This document shows positions 11,301-23,300 of a stretch of DNA of 64,000 bases, piece after piece. The stretch spans positions 12,772,001-12,836,000 of the forward strand of contig NC_083535.1 of assembly GCF_032362555.1 (NCBI RefSeq). The letters run 5' to 3'. A program made the position numbers and the translations under genes. The notes under the pieces are model-generated. The model was not told where the DNA came from. It saw only the letters and a program-made list of their open reading frames with translations, and did no database searches. Within the stretch, counting starts at the first letter, position 1. Each line of letters opens with the position of its first letter. The DNA is from Amyelois transitella. Its lineage: Eukaryota; Arthropoda; Insecta; Lepidoptera; Pyralidae.

Positions 11301-14300
11301 ACTTAGTTTTAAATAATTTATTTGACGTCAACCAATGTTGTTAAACCATACGTTTTGACAATTATTAAGCGATATGAAGTATCCTATAATAATGAATAAA
11401 AATTTTGAATTTGAATTTAAGATAAAAGAAGAATCCCAAATTAATTAGCCTAGTCGCCTTTTACGACATCCATGGGAAACATATGGAATGGTCATATTTT
11501 AAAGTGCCGGCATAAACACGGCACAGGTAATTTCACGAAAAAAATTCACGCGTCAAAAGTCGCGGCTTCCTAAAGTATTATTCTACAAAATCACTAACTA
11601 AATATACCTAGGTCGGAATAAGCATATGTACTAATATTCAAAGCTGCTTCAAAGTCTTACGAACCTTGCAAAGTTAACGTCAAAAGCATTCCAATTAATT
11701 TACCTCGCTGTAGGTAACTCCGTGTATTTGCAACATTGCCATACAAATCCTATACTATATCAAACGAACAATATTAGTATAAATACTATATTATTCCAAC
11801 CAACTCTTAGACTTATATTTGTACTCGCAGTTACGAAAACGGCTCTTACGATTTTGTTGAAATTTCAAATAGAAACAGGGGAGGATAAAAAATCGATCAA
11901 GTAAGATGTGTGTCACGTTTGAAATAATTAGTTTATTTTTTTTTTCATAGTTACACCTAAAATAATTTTTCTTTATATATTGCACAGATATTGTTGTTCG
12001 TTTGTTTTTTTTTTTACTAGCAAAACAGAATCGTATTTTTTGGATTCAGTAAAAAAAATCTTTGATCTCCGCTCGGTCGTCCAGGTGCTCTAAACAATAT
12101 TCAGAATTCTGTAGTTTTGAATATACACAGGATTTAAACAGCCCTTGTTATGCGAAATCTAATTAAAACTTTCATAAGTGCGCAGCAATTCAGCAAATTA
12201 AATTGCACCGAGAGTTTCTAGGTTATTTAATTAATTAAATTAATTAAAATCTGCATAAAAACATAATCCCGCATGTTTGTTTGAGTAGTAAGCAGAGACA
12301 ATCACTATTTTTATCTTATCTTTGCGAGATCTCAGTTTCACACTCCGTCAAAATGTTTCGGAATTTTCTCTATAACGTCTGTGTGAATATTCAGTTTTTT
12401 GATTAATAATTAACGCAGACGCTTCTTTTCACATCACTATATCACCACTACAGAGCACAAAGCAAAGGCGCTTCCCGCGTCTGTCTGTCTGCATGTATGT
12501 TACTATCTCTGTTCCATGGATTCCTCTTATAGGCGATGGGTTAGCGGCTAGAGTGGTCCTATACTTTTTTTCTACCACATACCGCACTAGAGAAAACCTC
12601 CTCTCCCGAAAAGCTCTCCTTTTACTATTTATAAGGACCAAACAACAATATGATACTTGTCAAATTTAAGCTCAATAAGTGCGTATTTACGGTCTGTATC
12701 AGAAATTGTCTTCAGCTTTACGTCAACCTAAGCTAACGCGGGATAACTTCTGCAATTACTGCTTCAAAGGTTCTGGAGACATCAATATTTAAACGCTTCT
12801 TATATACAGCAATACCGTCGATCAATCCTTAGATCCTTGCAAAAAAAGGTTGACTTCAGATCTGTCTTTGCCTCAAACCAACAGCTTCGATAATTCCCGC
12901 GTCTACGGACTTCAAAAAACGCAACGGTATGGAAAGCTTTTTGATGCAATCTCCTTACTGTATTTGACCCAGGTAAAAGAATAGAACTTTTTTGTACAAA
13001 AGCATACATACAATCATGTCTATATCCCTTGCGGGGTAGACAGAGCCAACAGTCTTAAAAGACTTATAAGCCACGTTCAGCTGTATGGCATGCTGATAGA
13101 ATTGAGATTCAAATAGTGTCAAGTTGCTAGCCCATCGCTAAAAAGAAGAATTCCAAGTTAATAAGCCTATCTCTAAGTCGGCTTTTACGACATCCGTATT
13201 ATGAGAGATGGAGTGACCCTATTCTTTTTCAATTGGTGCCGGGAACCACACGGCAAAAATACAAAAAATACATCAAACTACCTACGAAAATTGCCATTAC
13301 CTACATACCTATCTACACAGATGTCAAAACAAAAACATAAACAATCACTATTGGTAAAGTCGACGGGACGCGCGCGACCTCCAAACGGTACCGGTTACCG
13401 GTACCAGGTGACCTTGAACTGGCCGAGCGAGCCCCGGGGTGCCCCGTTTGTAGGTCAGCCCCGGCGTGCCCTTCACCCCGGTCCCGCGGGAGTGCGTCAG
13501 CGGAAATTCATCAGCTCCGAACCGTCCTTGCATACGTTTGTCATTGCAAGTATTGATTTGTGGTGTACCTACGAGCTATTGCAGCTGGTGTGACATGTTT
13601 CAATCGCATACATACATATGGTCACGTGTTTATCCCTTGCGGGGTAGACAGAGTAAACAGTCTTAAAAAGACCGAATGGCCACGTTCAGCTATTTGGCTT
13701 AATTAAAGAATTTGGCGTGGTGGTTCCCGGCACCAATACAAAAAAGAATGGGGCCACTCCATCTCTTTCCCATGGATGTCGTAAAAGACGACTAAGGGAT
13801 AGGCTTACAAAGCTGGGATTCTTTTTAGGCGATGGGCTAGCGCCCTGTCACTATTTGAATCTCAATTCTATCATTAAGCCAAATAGCTGAACGTGGCCAT
13901 GCAGTCTTCAAGACTGTTGGCTCTGTCTACCCCGCAAGGGATATAGACGTGATCATATGTATGTATGTATGTATTTATTGTCAAAAACTTTCATCTTATT
14001 TCTATAATATAGTGCTTTTAATTTGATTATTTCTCTCCCTTTTTCCCCTTCTGTCTTCTGCAGTGAATCCAACAGTATATAAAGACAGACTTCTGTCTTC
14101 TGAAGAGAATCCTACAGTATATAAAGACAGACTTCTGTCTTCTGTAGTGAATCCAACAGTATATAAAGACAGACTTCTGTCTTCTGAAGAGAATCCTACA
14201 GTATATAAAGACAGACTTCTGTCTTCTGTAGTGAATCCAACAGTATATAAAGACAGACTTTTACACACATATATCCTTCGAATCATTAAGAAAGCCCCGA

Positions 14301-17300
14301 ATTTACCGTGTTTAACGGTAACGCCTAAATATATCGAACAGCAATCCTGAAAGCGTGACGCATCGGTGAGCCAACACGCAGCCTTGAACCCGCCGTGACG
14401 CCACCCCGTGTCCCACGCGGGACCCCGACTCCTGTGCCACGCTCACCTTGACCCGCCGCCGGCCTTTCGGGAAGAACCAGGTAGGGCACTTCCTTTAATC
14501 GGTTTTTGAACGGCCTCTGCGTTGTGAGACAAAAATGCGGGCTGTCCTTGAGATGTTTGTGCATTTTTATTTTTTTTAAGGGACAAATTACACGGATTGG
14601 GTCGGTCTTGAAGTAAGTTCGAGACTTGTGTTACGAGATACTAACTCAACGATACTATACATAAATACGTGCATACATAAAATTACGCCTCTTTCCCGGA
14701 GGGGTTGTCAGAGACTACCTCTTTCCACTTGCCACGATCTCTGCATACATCCTTCGCTTCATCCACATTCGTAACTCTCTTCATGCAAGCTCGGCGGTTT
14801 TGAGTACCTACTCTTCACCTGACCCTTTACCAGGCAGGACGTCCTTAATATACGATACTATATTTTACAATAAATATTTATAAACATAGATAAACATCCG
14901 AGACCCAAGCCAAACAGAAAAAGTTCTTTTCTCATCATGCCCGGCTGGGATTCGAACCCGGGACCTCCGGTGTCACAGACAAGCGTACTACCGAGGCCGG
15001 ACAGAAGCCATTTTTTTTTCTATAACGAATGCTCCGACTAGGATTTTCTGTCCGGAAAATAATTATGGTGTCCGGTTTTCGTTATAGGATTTATATATTA
15101 CGAATCGAGACTGAAGAATGCCAATTCTTTTGTAGGTGACACTAAATTGGCGCGAGTAAAGCTGCATATAAAAGCTACGTATGAAATACTAGCTGTTATC
15201 ACGACTCGTCCGCGTGAAATAGTTTTTATTTTTGGGCATTACTGAAGCCCTCAAGGATGAATAATTTTCCCCGTTTTTTTCACATATTCCATTATTTCTT
15301 TGCTCCTTATAGTTGCAGCGTGATGTTATATAGCCTAAAGCCTTCTAAGATAAATGGTCTATTCAACGCAAAAAAGAATTTTTCAAACAAACAAACTCTT
15401 CAGCTTTATAATATTAGTATAGATAAAATATAAACGTTAGTTGCACGGAACGCCTATTCCTTTTTTACTTTGAAACAAGAACAAGGTTTTTTTCTGAGTA
15501 AAGCTTCAAAGCCTGCTGCCCACCTTGGAATAAATCTATTAGAAGGACAAGGACTACTGTGTAGAGCAAATAAAAGACGAGTTGCAAACCTAGGTGGGAT
15601 CTAGTAGAAAGATATTCAATACTAGGCCTTGCGCGGGCCTATGCTTCCGTGGGAATTCCCAGAAGAAATGATGATTAGAATAGAATAGATTTATTTTCAA
15701 AATTGGATACAAGGTATCACTTATTGACGCCACATCACTTAAATCTAATTATAACTACCACCTCTTCCAAAGCGCATGTGTAGAAGAAGCGGCGGAACAA
15801 ACTACACTGCAGCATTTTCATCGGACGTCAATATACAAATATAGATCACTTAAATCTAAATCATGGACGAATGCCCATTGTCTACATTAAAAAACAGGAA
15901 TTAATGTAGAACTAGTTATTTCAATACGAATATTTCGTCAATTCGATTATTAACAATCATCATTTCTTACGGCAACAATAGAAAAATAATAGGATCACTA
16001 TTTCCCATGGATGACATAAAAGGCGACTAAGGGGTAGGCTTACGAACTTGGGAGTCTTCCTTCAGGTGATGGGCTAGCAAGCAGTCATTATTAGTCTCAA
16101 TTCTATTATTAAGCCAAACAGCTAAATTCAGCTTTTCAGTCTTTTCAACACTCTCTGTCTATCCCGCAGGGGATTTAGACAACAATTATATCTCGTATGT
16201 ATTTTTTGATTTCATTAATTTGACATTCACCAAATCATAGATAGCATGTGGTAACTTTTATTATTCACATTTCAACGGTTTCTCGTTCGGGAACTCAAAA
16301 GAAACATGCCTCCTCTATGTGTATGGTGATCCATTAAGGAGTTTTACAATTCAATGCGACCCCCTTAGTCCTCGCCCACAGCTTCAAGGGCACCCCCACC
16401 TTGTTATATGGTATCGTTTTAATTCTTTTTTCTCGGGAGTGATACGTTTATAAATAAATCCATACATATAATAAAACTAGCGAGTCGCCCCGGATTCGCA
16501 CGGATAGCATTTATACTGTGTAATCGAATTTGAATCTCAATTCTATAATCTAGCCGAAAAGCTGAACATCGCCCCATCTTTAAAAGACTGTTGGCTCTGT
16601 CTTCTCCGCAAGGGATAAAGACGTGATAATATAATATGTATGTATGTACAGTCCTTACTTTTAAGAGGTTAATGAAGCAGAATAAATATATAAATATAAA
16701 TAAATATATACGGAACAAATTACACAGATTGAGAAAGCCTCGAAGTAAGTTCGAAACTTGTGTTACAAGAAACCAACTCAACGATACTATATTTATAATT
16801 AAAACTTATATAGATAAACATCCAAGACCCAGGTCAATCAGAGAAAGTTCGTTTCTCATCATGCCCTGGCCGGGATTCGAACTCAGGACCTCCGGTGTCA
16901 CAGACAAGCCACACTACCGCTGCGCCACAGAGGCCGTTAAATAATATTTCGGTAAAGAATATTTCGCTTTAATTGCGAATACGCTATAATAGGAAAGAGA
17001 TAATTAAAAGGTTAACGAAAATTTATTGAAGTTTCCAATTTCCATATTTATATAATATTGGAAATGCTGCATCAAATTTCCAATACGCCCACTGTTCCAA
17101 ATTTAACTGTTCATTAAAACGGGCAGCGCACCGGAAAATACTGGTTGCATCTGGTTTATTCTGGATATTACTTGTTTGCGCGTGGCCACAGATTAATATA
17201 TCTAGTTATTACTGAATCCGATAATTAAAAGCCACTAAACATGGAAATTGCGTTAGAATAGCGAACCGCAATTATAATATAAACGTGGGAATTTCAGGAT

Positions 17301-20300
17301 AAAAAAGGACTTATTTAGTTATTTCATACATACATACATAAAATCACGCCTCTTTCGCGGAGGGGTAGGCAGAGACTACCTCTTTACACGATCATTGTTA
17401 TTAGTTATTTCATGTTAGGTCAAAATACCCTCTTTCAAACATTTTAAATGGGAACAAAATTCTTCCGCGTATACATACAATGAGAGAAACTAGAGGTGCT
17501 TAGAAATGAAATATCACCACCAGAGCTATGTGAGAACAATCCACGGTATCTCTAACAAATACCTGAGAAAAGCCTTTTTCCAGTAACTGAAGTTATTGCA
17601 TTGCTATTTCTCGACACAAAGATACAACTTTGCGCGTGGGTGAACTGTTTGGTGCCGGTTTTAAAAAATATTATGTTTTCCAAAATCTTATACAAAGTTA
17701 CTTTTGAAACATCAACATCACTTTAGGTACATAAATATATGTAAACTGTCTTGAACCGTCTTTTTGTTGAAAAATATATATATTTAATTATGATTTAATA
17801 ATATTATTGTATACTTTATGTAGTAGGTAGGTGTGGTTATGGGACCACTCCGTATCTTTCCCTTGGATGTCGTAAAAGACGACTTTAGTCGCAATCGAAA
17901 GGCTAATATCGGATTTCTCTTGTAGGCGATAGGCTAGTAACTAATTGAATCTCAATTCCATCATAGGCCGGACAGCCGAACGTGACCTCTTCTACCTTTG
18001 GCTCTATCTTCCTCGTAAGGGATATAGACGTGACTATATGTATGTAAATATTAACCGAGGTTAAACATGTAGGTAATTTTTTTCTGAAAATTCTCCCAAA
18101 TAAGTAAGGATTCTTTGACATCCCAATACCGTCTAATCAATATATACTTATACTAGCTTTCCGCCCGCGGCTTCGCCCACGTGTAATTCGGTTATATATA
18201 GCGTTTTTTAATTATCTCGACAGGGCTTTTTCTTCCACAGGCTGAAATCTTGTTACAACTGGAATTAAATATAGCCTGTGTTACTCAGGGATGATGTAGC
18301 CTCGTGATAGTTAATAGAAAATAAAATTCGGGTGTTTTATTTATGCATACCGATTACGCCGAGATTTATGGACCGATTTACGTGATTCTTTTTTTGTTCG
18401 GTAGAGTATACTTTCAAGTTGGTCCCGTTGTTACCTAGTCAGGATCTGATGATGGTATTCCAGGGAAATCAAGGGCAAACCTCAAATTTACAGGCAATTA
18501 CGTTTTTGACAATTTCATAGATCTGTTTAAGTATTTGCGTCTGATAGTCATCATCCCATGTGAATGAGCTGATGATGGAAGGTACAACTCCTCAACGGTT
18601 AGGAGTGGAAAGAAAATTCTTACGAAGTTATACGTACATGTGAGGCTATTAGGTTGACCTGATAATAAAAAGTAAATCTCATTAACGTTAAGAATTTCGG
18701 TGAAAATGGATGCGGACAAATTTCGTAGCTGTTTGTATGGGTAGTGTTAACACAAAATAGGGATTTAAAGGCGTGATGTTATTAATGTTATGCATGTATG
18801 TACATAATTATGTATGTTATTATGTATGTTAAAGAGACGACTGAAAGTTGTCATACAAAGTCTTTTTTTTTAAGGATGGGAAATCATCAAATGACCTCTC
18901 CCGCTCTGGGTGGAACGGAAGGGAGTGTCAGACTTTTACTGACTAAAACCCACCTCGTTCCTTCAGTTGCCCTTTGCGTTCCGGGGCCACGGTATCTCGT
19001 TAGAACTTTCCCGCAGCCCCGGCTCAGTTTATCCCGTTTCCCCCCCTTGGGGGTTGACATTTCAAAAATTTCTTCTTAGTGCTCACTTATGTTACTAAAG
19101 GAACCTCTGTTCAAAATCTCAGACTCCTATACCGAGCAGTTTCGGCTGTGCGTTAATAAATCAGTCACCCAATCGCACCCCCTAAATCACGATTGGAGGG
19201 TAGTTTGAAAAAACTTATAATGTCAAACATATTTACTTGCCTATGTACGTGTTCATGCCAAGTTTCAAGTTTATAAACCCAAGGATTAAGATTTTTCATA
19301 GAAACGTTTTTACCCCTTTTCCCCCCCTTGGGGGTTGAATTTCCAAAAATCCTTTCTTAGTGCTCCCCTACATATCCCAAGGAACCTACATTCCAAATTT
19401 CAGCTGTCTACGACCAGTAGTTTCGACTGTGCGTTGTCTGTCAGTCAGTCACTCAGTAACGGAAGAGTTTTATATATATAGATTGTAAAGAGAGAAAATT
19501 TTGTCTTTATAACGAAAATTGTCAGACTTTGAGATAGATAAGCCCTTAAGGAGAAACACAAACATCTTCCCTTCCCTTCCCCTTTAATTCCTACGGGGCG
19601 AATCCCTGGGGCAAAAGTCTAGTAGTAATTAACTATCTAGCACAGGTCATGGTTATTGTTGAAGGTGATCAATAATGCACACTTAAAACTAAATTGGCTA
19701 TTCCTAGAACCAGGTCAGACTAGGTCGACAATTCGAGCACATAGGTCTGCCTCCGTAGACCATTTTTCAACAGACTTTTTAAAAAATAAGAGATTCCTCA
19801 ATTTCTTTAATTATGCTTCGCGTGCCCTTTACAAAAAGCGACGAACTTAATGCAATCTACAAAAAGGTGACGAAATTAGCACTACCTACAAAAAGGGACG
19901 AATTAAACGCCACTTTAAAAAATAGCGATGAATATAGCTAAATCTGTCAAAATAAACAAAAATAATTTTATGATAGAGTTACAAAAGAAGAATTAATGTT
20001 TCAGGAGTCGCGGCAAGTGGAAGAATGTAATCTCTGCCTACCCCACCGGGAATGGGACGTAATTTTGAGTATTTAAATTTATGGTGACGTAGGACTTTTT
20101 ACCTTTTAGGTACCTCCAAATTTATCAATACCCGAATCTTATTTTAGACAATAGGTCATTGATTATATTATTTGATTGCCCGGCAGGATTGCACATGCGC
20201 AATGCATCAAAGTGCAAGCGTCTACCTATATTTCGCCGGTCAACCGGTTTGCGACGTCATGGATGCTTAGGCGTAGCGAGGGGCGGTCTAGGAGGGCCGT

Positions 20301-23300
20301 GCCCACCCCTATATAGTCTACGCCGTTCTTAGAATCCTAATTCAATAACTTGTTGGGTAACAAAAATTATACACAATGGACCAATACTTTTACATACATA
20401 CATAAAATCACGCCTCTTTCCCGGAGGGGTAGGCAGAGATCGTGGCAAGTGGAAAGAGGTAGTCTCTGCCTACCAATACTTTTATTTTGAAATTAATATA
20501 AACTGTTTGTTATTCCTGCACTCGATGTATGGCTCGTACGACGGCGTTTACATTGCGTAAAAACACTAGCTATCCCATTTCACGTCAGCAAAAAGCGAAA
20601 CAGCAATAGTTCATCACGCGATAAAATCAGCCTCACGGGGGCTGATATAAATAAATAACCACGAAATTTTCTGGTTTCCAATTTACAAGAACTAGATACA
20701 CTTATATCACGTCTTTATCCCTTGGGGTAGACAGACCCAATAGTCATTATGCACTCAATGGCCATGTTTAGTTGGATAGCACAGCGATAAAATTGACATT
20801 CAGATATATGACAGATGTCTTGCCCATCGTTTAAAATAATCTAGTATGAATATATACTTAGAATACTATTTCAATGAAACAATGATAGTTTGTGTAAAAT
20901 GGAAGAATCTTTATTTCTACAAGAATAATATCAGGTTGAAATTATTCTTGTAGGCTGTATCAGGCTTAAATGGAAATCACCGCAAAAAATCTTGACTGTA
21001 GAAATTTATTTTTATTGGGGGGACGCCCTCCCTCGAGTACCATAGATACGCCCACATACGGTTGCGCCCTTAGGTAATTTTTATAGGTCAGCCGGATATG
21101 TGGGTCGGACTCGGACAACCGGACAGATCAAACATTACGACTAAAAGGGGATTTAAAATAGATCTGCAACCTATCAGTCCTTTTTTTTTATTACTCATGT
21201 CCAACAAAACTAAAAGGTCTATAAATGTATAATATTTTGGTTAATGTACCGTGTGGTTCTTGGTACCAATACAAAAAAGAATAGGACCACTCTATCTCTT
21301 TGCCATATATGTCGTAAACGACGACTAAGGTATAGGCATATAAAGTGGGATTATATTTTTCGGAGATGGGCTGGCAACCTGTCACTATTTGAATCCAATT
21401 CATAAAGCCAAACAGCTGACTGTTGGCTCTGTCTACCCCGCAAGGGATAAAGAGGTGACTATATGTATGTATGTTCTGTGTTTGTTCATGTTTATTACCC
21501 GATTTGTCGGGCAATTGAGAAACAATTTTTAACCGACTTTAAAAAAACGGAGCTTTCTTCAATCGACCGTATATGTTTGTGATGATTCTTTTTTATTATT
21601 CGTCACGAGATGAGAAGAACGTTGAGAATTCGAGACAACTTTCGAGTTTTTAATAAGGTAACGTTATAATTAATTTGAATATTTTATAGTACATAGGCCT
21701 TATCGATATTATAGATAATATCCGAGGTCAGCTATCGACATTTTGACAATGCTACTAAACATTTTAAACTCGTAGTACAAACTGCATACTGCATCCTACT
21801 AACGCAAATCAGCGGTACCGAGGAATGCTTTAAACTTAAAGATCATAAATATCGCTTAAATATGGAGGATTAAAAATTATTTTTTCCATTTTCTTAGATT
21901 TTTTCTTTTTTATATTCCATTGTCTAATAATTTTTGTTTTTAATTTTCCATCTTCTAAGAATTTTTTTTTTGTATTGTCTCTTATTATATATTTCATTAT
22001 CTAAGATTCTTTTTAATAATTTTCCATCGTCTAAGATTCTTTTAATTTTCCATCGTCTAAAACTTTTTCTTTTAATTTTCTATCGTCTAAGACATTTTCT
22101 TTTAATTTTCCATTGTCTAAAATTTTTTTTTTAATTTTCCGTTGTCTCAGAATTTATGTTCTTAATTTTCCATATTCTAATTTTTTTTTTAATTTTTCTA
22201 AGAATTTTTGTCCATCGTTGTTAGAATTTATATTCTTTTATAGTCTCTTTAACATTTATATTGCTTTTCCCTTTCTTTTTCCTTTTTTATTCGTTGGTTT
22301 AAGTGGTCAACTCTGGTGTCAGTTTTTTAGGCCATGCACCTAAAAAACATGACTTAATGACTGTCATAGATCTTCTGATGATACTCAAGGCTTAACGTGC
22401 CACTTACGGTCACCCATCCAAGTGGGGACTGCGCTCGGGGTTGCTTAACACGAAGGAGCGCTTCAAACGCTCACGCCGATTGAGTTACTCGCGTTATAAT
22501 TCTTATGGGGTGACTTTTTTTCAGAATTACAGTTTTCCCAATGGTAGGTAAGGTTCGAGTTTTACATACATACATATGGTCACGTCCATAACCTTTATGG
22601 GGTAGACAGAGTCAACAGTCTTGAAAAGACTGACAGGCCACGCTCAGCTATTTGGCTTAATGATAGAATTGAGATTCAAATAGTGACAGGTTGCCAGCCC
22701 ATCGCCTAAAAAGAATCCCAAGTTTGTAAGCCTATCCCTAAGTCGCATTTTACGACATCCATGGGAAAGCGATGGAGTGATCCTATTCTTTTTTGTACTG
22801 GTCCCGGAAACCACACGGTTTTAAAGTAAAATTATAGTTGAAGAATTCAGATTGTCGTACAGAATGAATAGAACATCAATGCGAAATCATATTCGATTCG
22901 ATTCTATAAATAATTCATAATAAAGTCTTACCTAGAACACAAACAATTTTAATATTCCCCCTTTGGTCCCATTTTGACTTCCTGAAATACATTTACATAC
23001 ATACACTGCCGCGAAGAACGGAGCACAGCAGGTGGACGTGACGGGGGAATATTTATCCTATTCCTTAATCGCCTTTTACGAAATTCATGGGAAATGGAGT
23101 GGTTCTATTCTAAAGTGTCGCCACACGGCATACGAAAGGAACAAGTGGAACAATTTTTACATTCTTCTTTTCCACCCCATCACTAAATTTAAAATGTACC
23201 AGGACTAAATCCTACTGTCTGCCCCGCAAGAATCTTCTTGTGTTGTATTTTGTGTAGATATAAATATATTTATTTAGTTTGACCCCACATATAGGTCTCT

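Noticed and set aside
12800..13009. 69-codon minus-strand frame
   Set aside because: No domain, no splice context linked to the kinase phase, composition like surrounding intron.
14049..14258. CRISPR-like array or repeat protein
   Set aside because: Units are contiguous without spacers in a eukaryotic intron, and openness on both strands follows from the 42-bp unit.
22405..22500. Functional 5S rRNA gene
   Set aside because: Only the box A-C part matches; the 5' half and the 3' end of 5S are missing.
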